Below, piece after piece: positions 56,876 to 64,000 of a DNA stretch of 64,000 nucleotides. The DNA is taken from assembly GCA_963811905.1 (NCBI GenBank), contig CAWETK010000004.1, forward strand, positions 117,379 to 181,378, in the 5' to 3' direction. The stretch comes from DATFVA01 sp963811905 (lineage in GTDB: Bacteria > Bacteroidota > Ignavibacteria > Ignavibacteriales > Ignavibacteriaceae). Each line of letters begins with the position of its first letter. Within the stretch, counting starts at the first letter, position 1. The notes under the pieces were generated by a model, which had not been told where the DNA came from, searched no databases, and saw nothing but the letters and a program-made list of their open reading frames with translations. The position numbers and the translations under genes are program-made.

Positions 56876-58194
56876 TATACCAAAGACAGTTGAAGATTAT
56901 CTAAAGAAATACGGACTGAATCACTGGGCCGTAGAAACTCCCCTGATTTCCGGCATCACTAATGTGGTCGTTGTACCCGCAATTGCTGAGTTTGAGAACT
57001 TAAAAAGATTCCTGAAGTCATTTATAAAACAGGACCCGGTTTATTTCGATTCTACACTTCTGATCTTTGTTATAAATAATACAAATTCATCGGGAGATGA
57101 CTGTTAAGCTGGATAACCAGCAGACTCTTATGTATCTGCGTAATATTATGACCGGCAGTCCTGAAGATGCTCTCGGCAGAGAGGTCCTTGAGAGCGACAT
57201 AAATTTTGGTATTATAGACGCTGCTTCTCCCCGGAAGACCATGCCTGAAAAGGATGGGGGTGTTGGATTAGCCAGGAAAATCGGGATGGATGCCGCCCTG
57301 AATATTATTGATTTCAATTCAAAAGGCAAAAAACTCATACTTACTACAGATGCGGATTGTACACTGGATCCGAACTATCTGAAAGAAGTTGTGAACCGCT
57401 TTAATAAACAGAATTTACCGGCGGCTGTTGTGAATTTTAAGCATGACACTGCAGGAAATGACATACTTACTGATGCTATAATTTGCTATGAAATATTTTT
57501 AAGGTATTATGTACTCGGATTAAAATATGCCGGCTCGCCCTATGCATTTCATACGATCGGTTCTACAATGATTTGCGATTACGAGAGTTATATTAAAGTT
57601 GAGGGGATGAATAAACGTAAGGCTGCCGAGGATTTTTATTTTCTTGAGAAGCTGGCAAAGAATGTAAAGATAGAAACTATTGATTCAACAACAGTGTATC
57701 CTTCGGGCAGAGGCTCATGGCGCGTACCATTCGGTACTGGTCAGCGCATAAACCGTTTTCTTTCGAAGATCCAGGCTGAATATATGCTTTATAATCCCGA
57801 ATCTTTCAATATTCTGAAGCATTGGCATGAGGTATTTTATTCGCCGGGTAAAACAGAAATTACTTATTATCTTAATAGTGCAAAAGAGATACATCCTGAA
57901 CTTATCCGCTTTTTATATTATCAGAATTTTGAACCTGATATGATGAACATATTAAAAAATTCAAAATCTGAGGAACAGCTTCAGATTCAGAAATCCAGAT
58001 GGTTTGACGGATTCCTTACGTTGAAATTTATACATTATCTGAGAGATAACGGGCTGCCGGAAATAAATATGTTTGATGCTCTTGATAAATTATACGGATA
58101 TCTGAATATGCCGTGGACACCTGAACGCAATGGTAAGGATATACCTGATATAAATGTCCGCCGCGATTACCTTGATATCCTAAGGCATTCCTGA
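56868..58194 (+). CDS. GT-A fold glycosyltransferase, family 2-like (frame-broken)
   Basis: The N-terminal part (from 56868) reads ITNVVVVPAIAEFENLKRFL and ends VINNTNSSGDD; after a one-base break near 57102 it continues VKLDNQQTLMYLRNIM, with the metal-binding DXD-like motif LTTDADCTLDPNYL and ECxED-like region NKRKAAEDFYFLEKLAK. About 440 residues, soluble, GT2-like. It probably transfers a sugar to a lipid or protein in envelope synthesis. Removing one T at 57102 restores the frame. Confidence 0.8.
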
Positions 58195-58241
58195 ACCTGA
58201 AACGTTTAAGGCTTTTAAATGATATAAGGCAATGAGATGTA

Positions 58242-58412
58242 AGATAAACCGTTGAAACGGTTAACCGGATATTTCAGGAGGCTGGTAATCCCCGGGCTAA
58301 AGCCGCTGTGTGAATATTATTAACCAACACTTTTAAGTGTTGGATTACGAGGTAAAATCTAATAATCAATAACCGTTTCAACGGTTTATCGGGAGTTTTC
58401 ACACAGCCTCTA
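58242..58412. mobile_element. Composite MITE/REP cluster with GCTGTGTGAA ends
   Basis: Ends GCTGTGTGAATATTATTAA (from about 58293) and GGGAGTTTTCACACAGCCTC (to about 58410) form inverted repeats of the family seen at 25938 and 27327. Inside is a perfect hairpin, CCAACACTT-TT-AAGTGTTGG, and the sequence AACCGTTTCAACGGTTTATC (58371-58390). That sequence is the exact complement of GATAAACCGTTGAAACGGTT at 58242-58261. Flanks CCCCGGGCTAAAGCCG and AGCCGCGGGG look like a split palindrome, as if the element had inserted into a REP. No gene lies between 58195 and 58474. Confidence 0.6.
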
Positions 58413-58474
58413 CAGCCGCGGGGTTAACCTGTCGATCGGCGAACAGGCTTGATCTTACATCTAAACTTAATAAT

Positions 58475-59947
58475 ATGATAATAAAAACATCTTTCGACGA
58501 AATACAAAATTATCTCACCGATGCCTCCAACTTTAAAGGAAGCTGCGAAGCTGTCTACATTCCTGAATCAATAGAAGAAATTGCGGGACTACTGAAAGAG
58601 GCTGATGGAAGCAAGACACCGGTTACTATCGCCGGAAACGGCACAGGACTAACAGGTGCGCGTGTTCCTCTCGGCGGGATAATGATCTCTACTGAAAAGC
58701 TTAACAGGATAATAGAAATTAATACGGAAGAAAAGTATATAATAACCGAGCCCGGAGTAATCCTTGACACCCTCCAGAAAGAAGTAAACGGATTGCATCT
58801 TCTTTATCCTCCCGATCCCACTGAATGGAATTGCTTTATAGGCGGAACCATTGCAACAAATGCTTCGGGTGAGAAGACCTTCAAATATGGACCTACCAGG
58901 AATTTCGTAGAAGAGCTGCAGGTAGTTCTTGCATCAGGGGAAATTATTGAACTTAAAAGAGGAATGCAGAAAGCTAAAGATTATGAACTTGAGCTCACAA
59001 CGAGATCAGGACGGACCATTAAAATTCAGATTCCTGACATTCATATGCCTGCTGTAAAAAATGCTTCGGGATATTTCTTAAAAAAAGATATGGACGCAAT
59101 CGACCTTTTTATAGGATCTGAGGGAACGCTGGGAATTATCACAAATATAAAACTCAGCCTGGTCGATTTACCCGAAAACATTCTCTCTTCAGTCATTTTC
59201 TTTAACTCGGAGGATAACGCCGTTTCGTTCATTGAGGAAGCAAGAGAGATTTCTTTCAGGACAAGGCATGAACATTCAGATTCAATTGATGCTCTTGCTC
59301 TTGAATTTATGGATGAAAATTGTCTGAAATTTCTTAAAGAGGATTATCCTCAGATCCCTTCTGATGCAAAGGCTTCCGTCTGGTTTGAACAGGAAACCAC
59401 CGAACAGAACGATGAAAAATTGTTTAATGACTGGGCTGATTTGATTGCCCGTCATAATGGAAACACCGAGACTGCCTGGTTTGCTTTTTCTGCACAGGAC
59501 AAAATAAAACTCGAAGAGTTCCGCCATTCAGTTTCAGCCAAAGCAAATGAATTCATAGCCAGGAAAAAGGTAAAAAAGCTGGGGACCGACGTTGCCGTTC
59601 CCGATAATAAATTCAGAAAATTCTATAAAGAGTGCAAAACCTTAGTAAATAATTCCGGGTTAAAATTTATTTCATACGGTCATTTCGGAAATTCCCATCT
59701 TCACCTGAACATGCTTCCCTCGAATGAAGAAGAATACAACCGTGGAAAAGAAATCTACAGGCAGATTTGTGAGGATGCGGTCAGGCTTGGAGGAACAATT
59801 TCAGCAGAGCATGGTGTGGGTAAGTTAAAAACTGATTATCTGAAGATGATGTACGGTGAAGAGAATATAACAAGGATGGCAGAAATTAAAAAGATCCTCG
59901 ATCCCAACCTCATTCTCGGCCGGGGAACGTTGTTCAATTATGAATGA
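58475..59947 (+). CDS. FAD-binding oxidoreductase, GlcD / D-lactate dehydrogenase-like
   Basis: A 490-residue flavoprotein of the PCMH-type (VAO) family. The FAD loop is VTIAGNGTGLTGARVPLGG, then WNCFIGGTIATNASGEKTFK and FIGSEGTLGIIT. The C-terminal cap has the substrate-side motif ISYGHFGNSHLHLNMLP and AEHGVGKLKTDYL. These match glycolate oxidase subunit GlcD and D-2-hydroxyacid dehydrogenases. Substrate is not certain. No partner iron-sulfur subunit lies beside it. Confidence 0.9.
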   Translation: MIIKTSFDEIQNYLTDASNFKGSCEAVYIPESIEEIAGLLKEADGSKTPVTIAGNGTGLTGARVPLGGIMISTEKLNRIIEINTEEKYIITEPGVILDTLQKEVNGLHLLYPPDPTEWNCFIGGTIATNASGEKTFKYGPTRNFVEELQVVLASGEIIELKRGMQKAKDYELELTTRSGRTIKIQIPDIHMPAVKNASGYFLKKDMDAIDLFIGSEGTLGIITNIKLSLVDLPENILSSVIFFNSEDNAVSFIEEAREISFRTRHEHSDSIDALALEFMDENCLKFLKEDYPQIPSDAKASVWFEQETTEQNDEKLFNDWADLIARHNGNTETAWFAFSAQDKIKLEEFRHSVSAKANEFIARKKVKKLGTDVAVPDNKFRKFYKECKTLVNNSGLKFISYGHFGNSHLHLNMLPSNEEEYNRGKEIYRQICEDAVRLGGTISAEHGVGKLKTDYLKMMYGEENITRMAEIKKILDPNLILGRGTLFNYE

Positions 59948-60265
59948 TTGAGTGATTGACTGATTGAATGGTTGAATGACGATCAATCAGTCTTAGTGCA
60001 GAAAGCCGACAACCAAATTTTGCATCATTAACATTATTCCATTTCAACTATTCCAATCCTCCAACATTCCATCACTCCAAAATTCGAGTCTCCTTAAATT
60101 TATAGAACTCATTAAATATATTGACCAATCCATTCTTCCTATACCGGCAGTTTTCACTCCGTTGTTGGTTGATTGGCTGATTGGCGAACCACGGAGTGCC
60201 GGATTATTAAATATTTATCTGTGTGAATCTATTTGATCCGTTAAATCTGTGTGCCATTAACTTAC
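59948..60265. other. Gene-free spacer with short GATTGA-type tandem repeats
   Basis: Just after the FAD oxidase stop are several copies of TGATTGA / TTGAATGA (59944-59980), and TTGATTGGCTGATTGGC lies near 60170. No coding frame, RNA gene or clear terminator is seen. Confidence 0.5.
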
Positions 60266-60946
60266 TCAGGGCTGAGCTTTTAGTTCACGTTTTAACATTT
60301 TATAATCCGGAACTATTTCCTCCACAAGCTTCCAGAATTGCTGCGAGTGGTTCATCTGTTTCAGATGACAGAGTTCGTGAATGATCACGTAATCTATCAG
60401 TTCCTTCCTGTATTTCAGCAGCCTGTAATTAAGAGAAATATTTCCCGAGGTTGAGCAGCTTCCCCATCTTGTTTTTTGACTTCTTATGCTCACCCGCCTG
60501 AAGGAGAAATCATATTTCCGGGCAAGGATAACTGTCCTTTCCGGCAGCCATGATTTTGCATAATGCTTAATCCAGGTATTATAAATTGCTCGTGAGTTCA
60601 GAGTTGAACCCGACGGACTTTCAATAAAAAGCACATTATTTTTGAAGTTTATCTTATGCGCATCAAGGAACAGATCATATTTCTGTTTCACCTCTATCTT
60701 TTCACCGAAAAATAAAAATTCTTCTTTAACCTGTACAGAACTCAGGTGCTTTAATATCCAGTCCTTCTTTTTTAATATGAACTTTTCAGCATCTTCAGTT
60801 TTGCACCGGTAAGGAATTACAACCTCCAGTCCGGTTGAAGGGTTTATCTGCAGCCGGAGGTATTTTGCTTTCCGGCTGTACGTTACCCGGTAGGTTAACT
60901 CCGTTTCATCTATAAACAGCTTAGCGTAACTAACTTTCTTCTTCAT
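60266..60946 (-). CDS. YgjP-type (DUF45) zinc metallopeptidase
   Basis: A 226-residue protein with the zincin motif HELCHLKQMNHSQQFW (HExxH with distal Glu/His context), preceded by SQKTRWGSCSTSGNISLNYR, typical of the YgjP/SprT-related family. Members are predicted soluble metallopeptidases of unclear substrate. Its start overlaps the previous small gene by 17 bases, so it is translated in one operon with the nucleotidyltransferase pair. Confidence 0.88.
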   Translation of the reverse strand: MKKKVSYAKLFIDETELTYRVTYSRKAKYLRLQINPSTGLEVVIPYRCKTEDAEKFILKKKDWILKHLSSVQVKEEFLFFGEKIEVKQKYDLFLDAHKINFKNNVLFIESPSGSTLNSRAIYNTWIKHYAKSWLPERTVILARKYDFSFRRVSIRSQKTRWGSCSTSGNISLNYRLLKYRKELIDYVIIHELCHLKQMNHSQQFWKLVEEIVPDYKMLKRELKAQP

Positions 60947-61133
60947 CGTGCAGCTTTCTGAACTTTACGACTTTCTCAATACCCATGATATCAGGATGAA
61001 GAATACTTAAATAGTTTTTCCGGATTATTTCCACAGCTTCAAACTTTTCACTCACAGAAGCTTTCAACCAATATTCATTCTCAAAATCATCTGCTTCCTT
61101 AAAAGTCTTAAACTTACGTACTACTTTTTCCAC
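60930..61133 (-). CDS. Small protein paired with a nucleotidyltransferase
   Basis: A 67-residue charged, probably helical protein (KFKTFKEADDFENEYWLKAS). It overlaps the nucleotidyltransferase stop by 20 bases and the metallopeptidase start by 17 bases. Such small proteins next to DUF6036-like nucleotidyltransferases occur in many genomes and may form toxin-antitoxin-like pairs, though here this is inference. Domain unknown. Confidence 0.7.
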   Translation of the reverse strand: MEKVVRKFKTFKEADDFENEYWLKASVSEKFEAVEIIRKNYLSILHPDIMGIEKVVKFRKLHDEEES

Positions 61134-61578
61134 GATTCATTAATCTCCTTAAAGCTTCTTTATCTTTTTCTCTATTCGATTTGTCTTTATTGATTATTAA
61201 ATCATTGTAAGAAACAAAATGAATTTTGCCGATACCGCTGATTTCCCGGGACATTTTGTTTTTGTAGGATTTGCTAAAGTTCAACCCTGTAACTCCGGTT
61301 ATTATATCAATCCGGTTGGGAGAGTAACCTAACTGAACAATAAAATCTTCCTTCAGCAGATCACTCACTTTAATGTTTAAATTTCCGAAACCGAATTCTA
61401 CCAGCACATCTAAAACCTTGCCTGCATTTTCCTCACTTATTTCAATCCAGATATCTATATCACCGGTATTGACCGGATATGAGTAAACTGAGACAGCGTA
61501 TCCTCCAACAATCAGGTATTTAACCTTATGCTTATTTAATAAAATTAAAAACTCTTTGAAATCCGAGCTGTAAATCAT
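61114..61578 (-). CDS. Nucleotidyltransferase-fold protein
   Basis: A 154-residue protein with the pol-beta-like nucleotidyltransferase core: VKYLIVGGYAVSVYSYPVNT then the metal-binding GDIDIWIE, and a third acid near RIDIITGV. It resembles the DUF6036 / AbiEii-like minimal nucleotidyltransferases, which can modify tRNA or proteins. It starts 5 bases after cysS and overlaps the small gene downstream. Possible toxin-antitoxin component. Confidence 0.82.
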   Translation of the reverse strand: MIYSSDFKEFLILLNKHKVKYLIVGGYAVSVYSYPVNTGDIDIWIEISEENAGKVLDVLVEFGFGNLNIKVSDLLKEDFIVQLGYSPNRIDIITGVTGLNFSKSYKNKMSREISGIGKIHFVSYNDLIINKDKSNREKDKEALRRLMNRGKSST

Positions 61579-61583
61579 AGAGA

Positions 61584-62993
61584 TTACTTAATTACTTTAT
61601 AGGTTGTTTTATCCTTGCTGTCCTGTAGCTGTATGCCAAGATCCTTTAATTCGTCCCGTATAGAATCGGCAAGCTTAAAGTTTTTATTATTCTTGGCGTC
61701 CTGTCTTACTTTAATTAAGAGTTCAATCAGCTCACTCTCAAGTCTGCCGTCGCTTCCGGATTTCAGCGAATCAAAATCGATAATGCCCAGTACTTCAACA
61801 GCAGTCTTCTGAAGAAAATTCTTTACCTCAGAATAAAATTCTTTCCCGATTGTCTCATTCTCAGCAATTACCCGGTTTACTTCTTTGGTAAAATCGAATA
61901 TTACTGCTACAGCCTGGGGAGTATTGAAATCATCATCCATCGCATTTTCAAACGCCTTAAAGAACTTAGGAAAGTCGAACGCAGGGATATTTGTCCCTTC
62001 AGCTGATATCAATTCCTGCTCAATTTTCTCAGCGAGATTATTCAGCTTCTCAAGTCCCTTTTGCGCACCTGCCAGCAATTCTTCAGTAAAGTTTAAAGGA
62101 CCGCCGTAATGAGCCTGCGCATACAGCATTCTCAGTGCTTCAGCAGGATATTTATCAAGCACGTCTCTCGCGGTGAAGAAATTGCCGAGTGACTTCGACA
62201 TCTTCTCTTCATTTATGTTCAGGAATCCGAAATGTATCCAGTAATTAACGAACTTCTTTCCGTTCGCACCTTCACTCTGTGCAATTTCATTCTCATGATG
62301 CGGGAATATAAGGTCATTACCGCCTGCATGGATATCGAAATTTTCGCCAAGATGCCTGCAGCTCATTGCAGAGCATTCTATATGCCAGCCGGGACGGCCG
62401 TTACCCCAGGGACTTTCCCAGTAGGGCTCGCCTTCCTTTGCCTTTTTCCATAACGAGAAATCGAGAGGATTCTTTTTCTCTTCGTTTATCTCAATCCTTG
62501 AACCTGATTCAAGTTCATCAGTCTTCTTCCCGCTCAGCTTTCCATATCCCTTAAATTTAGAAACATCATAAAAGACATTTCCATTTACATTATACGCAAT
62601 ACCCTTCTCCTCAAGCTTTTTAATCATTGATATAATGTCATTCATATGTGCGGTAGCTTTAGGATATATATCTGCTCTTTTTATCTTCAGTCTGTCAATA
62701 TCCTCAAAGAATGAATTGATATACTGCTCTGCTACTTCGGATGAATCTTTCTTCTGTTCAATCGACTTCTTAATGATCTTGTCATCAACATCGGTAAGGT
62801 TCATCGCATACGTTACATTATAGCCCTTATAGAGAAGGTACTTTCGTATAATATCAGCCATAACAAATGAACGCGCATTCCCTATGTGGAAATAATCATA
62901 TACAGTGGGTCCGCACACATACATTTTAACGTTCGGCGGATCGATCGGTTTAAATTCTTCTTTTTTTCTTGACAGGGTGTTATAAATAAGCAT
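61584..62993 (-). CDS. cysS: Cysteinyl-tRNA synthetase
   Basis: A 469-residue class I synthetase that charges tRNA-Cys. Zinc-binding Cys lies in VKMYVCGPTVYDYFHIGNAR (HIGH motif = HIGN), followed by MNLTDVDDKII, GWHIECSAM and the KMSKS loop EEKMSKSLGNFF. The C-terminal helical domain (IRDELKDLGIQLQDSKD) is complete. Essential housekeeping gene, first of a four-gene minus-strand set. Confidence 0.97.
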   Translation of the reverse strand: MLIYNTLSRKKEEFKPIDPPNVKMYVCGPTVYDYFHIGNARSFVMADIIRKYLLYKGYNVTYAMNLTDVDDKIIKKSIEQKKDSSEVAEQYINSFFEDIDRLKIKRADIYPKATAHMNDIISMIKKLEEKGIAYNVNGNVFYDVSKFKGYGKLSGKKTDELESGSRIEINEEKKNPLDFSLWKKAKEGEPYWESPWGNGRPGWHIECSAMSCRHLGENFDIHAGGNDLIFPHHENEIAQSEGANGKKFVNYWIHFGFLNINEEKMSKSLGNFFTARDVLDKYPAEALRMLYAQAHYGGPLNFTEELLAGAQKGLEKLNNLAEKIEQELISAEGTNIPAFDFPKFFKAFENAMDDDFNTPQAVAVIFDFTKEVNRVIAENETIGKEFYSEVKNFLQKTAVEVLGIIDFDSLKSGSDGRLESELIELLIKVRQDAKNNKNFKLADSIRDELKDLGIQLQDSKDKTTYKVIK

Positions 62994-63069
62994 ATAGTTT
63001 TCTTTTTAAATCGGTATTTAAAAGATAACTATTTTATAAAACAAAATTAAAAGGCTGCTTATCTTCTCC

Positions 63070-63154
63070 GGGATGGATTAAATCCCTGCCACATATTAGA
63101 CCGGCAAAATGCCGCTTATCAATTGATTTAAGGGGAGCGAAAGCTCCCTTTTTT
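63070..63154 (+). ncRNA. Candidate small RNA ending in a strong orphan terminator
   Basis: A perfect terminator (GGGAGC-GAAA-GCTCCC then TTTTTT, 63133-63154) lies in a 620-bp spacer with no + strand gene upstream within 3 kb. Before it are two hairpins: GGGAT...ATCCC (63070-63086) and CGGC-AAAAT-GCCG (63102-63114). The set looks like a short structured transcript ending at the terminator. No known RNA family is recognised, so it remains a candidate. The rest of 62994-63615 shows nothing else. Confidence 0.45.
63130..63154 (+). terminator. Orphan intrinsic terminator
   Basis: GGGAGC (63133-63138), a GAAA tetraloop and GCTCCC (63143-63148) are followed by six T residues. The direction is +, but the nearest + strand gene upstream ends at 59947. 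Confidence 0.88.
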
Positions 63155-63615
63155 ATTGAGATAATAAAAGGCTCACTGTTAAATCCTGATTAAAAAACTT
63201 ATAAGCATTTGTAATATTATCATTTATCTAGGCTGAATTGTTTCCTGACGAGAGGACTGTTTATTGGGAGGGCCTCGCTTTTTGACTTCCTGTTATCGCA
63301 ACTTCTCACTTTGTTATTTCCAATAAGTCATCTTTGTCCGCCAATAACTTAAATTGTCAGAATGTTGCAGATAGTAATAGTTGATATGGAATAAAAATAT
63401 GAATTAAAAATTCATCGGAATGATTTCTGTTACTGATTAAACAGAAAGTCATTTTATCACACGGCGATTTTTACTAATAAAGATTTAATTTGACTTTAAT
63501 GATAAATAGGATAATTATTGTAACAGTTCTTTAGGGCTCTTTTACAGCGGGTACCTGAACTACTTCTAATCCTGTAACCCGATAACTTTGTTTATTAAAA
63601 TATTTTGGGGATAGA

Positions 63616-64000
63616 ATGAAATTATCATTATTTGTTACTGCAGCATTACTTTCAACCGTAATTTTAATTTCCTGCAATAAAGATAACCCGGTTCCACCGG
63701 GAGAGCAGCCGCAAATAAACCTTACCCTTGAAGATGTAAGCTGTACCGAAGCCTGGCTTAAATTAACAACTGCAAATATTACTTTGCCGGCAGATGTTGA
63801 ATTATTGAAAGACGACATCCATTCAGAAACAATCAGTTTGACCTCAGCAGATACGATCCTCTATATTGATTCACTCCTTCCAAATAAAACATACACCTTA
63901 AGTTCAATCATTCAATCAAACAACCCGCCTGCCGGCGAGGCAGGTCAATCAATCAAAGTTTCTGTCCCTGTTTCAACTATGGACACCACCTCCCACAACT
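63616..64000 (+). CDS. Lipoprotein with fibronectin-like N-region (cut by window end)
   Basis: The ATG at 63616 opens a lipoprotein signal (VTAALLSTVILISCNKD; lipobox ISC). The mature part starts DNPVPPGEQPQINLTLEDVS and continues with strands like LTTANITLP and DTILYIDSLLPNKTYTLSS, as in fibronectin type III folds. It carries an in-frame palindrome (63928-63944, CCTGCC...GGCAGG). The gene leaves the window open, so its main domain is not visible. Confidence 0.75.
   Translation, partial: MKLSLFVTAALLSTVILISCNKDNPVPPGEQPQINLTLEDVSCTEAWLKLTTANITLPADVELLKDDIHSETISLTSADTILYIDSLLPNKTYTLSSIIQSNNPPAGEAGQSIKVSVPVSTMDTTSHN

Noticed and set aside
63531..63818. 95-residue minus-strand open frame at the window end
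   Set aside because: Antisense to the lipoprotein gene, which has a clear lipobox and start.

Overview
The window looks like a chromosomal segment from a Gram-negative, didermic bacterium of the Ignavibacteria / Bacteroidota-Chlorobi lineage. The main clue is a set of secreted proteins ending in the roughly 80-residue type IX (Por) sorting domain: NYPNPFNP, then VYDILG.EV.TLV, then SG.Y.Y and a final KM.LLK. A PorV-type outer-membrane protein, a gingipain-like (C25) protease, a TonB-dependent receptor and AGGAG-type Shine-Dalgarno sites fit this. No rRNA, tRNA, CRISPR array or prophage was seen. The lineage is inferred from protein signatures, not from a marker-gene tree.

Layout. 0-4.4 kb: two T9SS-type surface proteins (the tail of a cytochrome-associated protein and a sortilin-like beta-propeller) and a small lipoprotein. 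4.5-12 kb: housekeeping and transport genes (glutamine synthetase, enolase, MFS and DMT transporters, HD hydrolase, SixA phosphatase, methyltransferase). 12-16.5 kb: a C25 protease and a Cys/Met-metabolism PLP enzyme, both frame-broken. 16.9-23.1 kb: a tetR-tolC-HlyD-RND efflux operon with a palindromic control region. 23.3-25.7 kb: cell-wall amidase, ICMT-like methyltransferase and a Trm112-like protein. 26.3-29.5 kb: two paralogous membrane-anchored diheme cytochromes c and a PPK2 kinase. 29.5-33.6 kb: an AT-rich insert-like block with two surface proteins, a deleted IS4-type element and a parvulin gene remnant. 33.6-44.6 kb: a locus of TonB receptor, 1210-residue surface protein, PorV-like porin, carbohydrate-binding-like T9SS cargo and a SurA-like chaperone. 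45-51 kb: small and hypothetical genes between repeat-rich spacers. 51-53.6 kb: rhodanese, OsmC, an ECF sigma/anti-sigma pair and AlkA. 53.7-58.2 kb: a cNMP-GAF-histidine-kinase-like protein, miaA and a glycosyltransferase. 58.5-63 kb: a FAD oxidase, a YgjP-type metalloprotease, a nucleotidyltransferase with a small partner, and cysS. The window ends inside a lipoprotein.

Several genes are split by single-base frameshifts, including enolase, which should be essential. The breaks fall in two blocks (0-16.5 kb and 49.5-57.1 kb), while the 32 kb between them has none in any intact-looking gene. This points to consensus error in the assembly rather than real gene decay. The non-coding spacers hold a family of small non-autonomous elements with GAGGCTGTGTGAA ends, several hairpin repeats, tandem arrays of 7, 10, 11 and 47 bp, and an orphan terminator that may end a small RNA.
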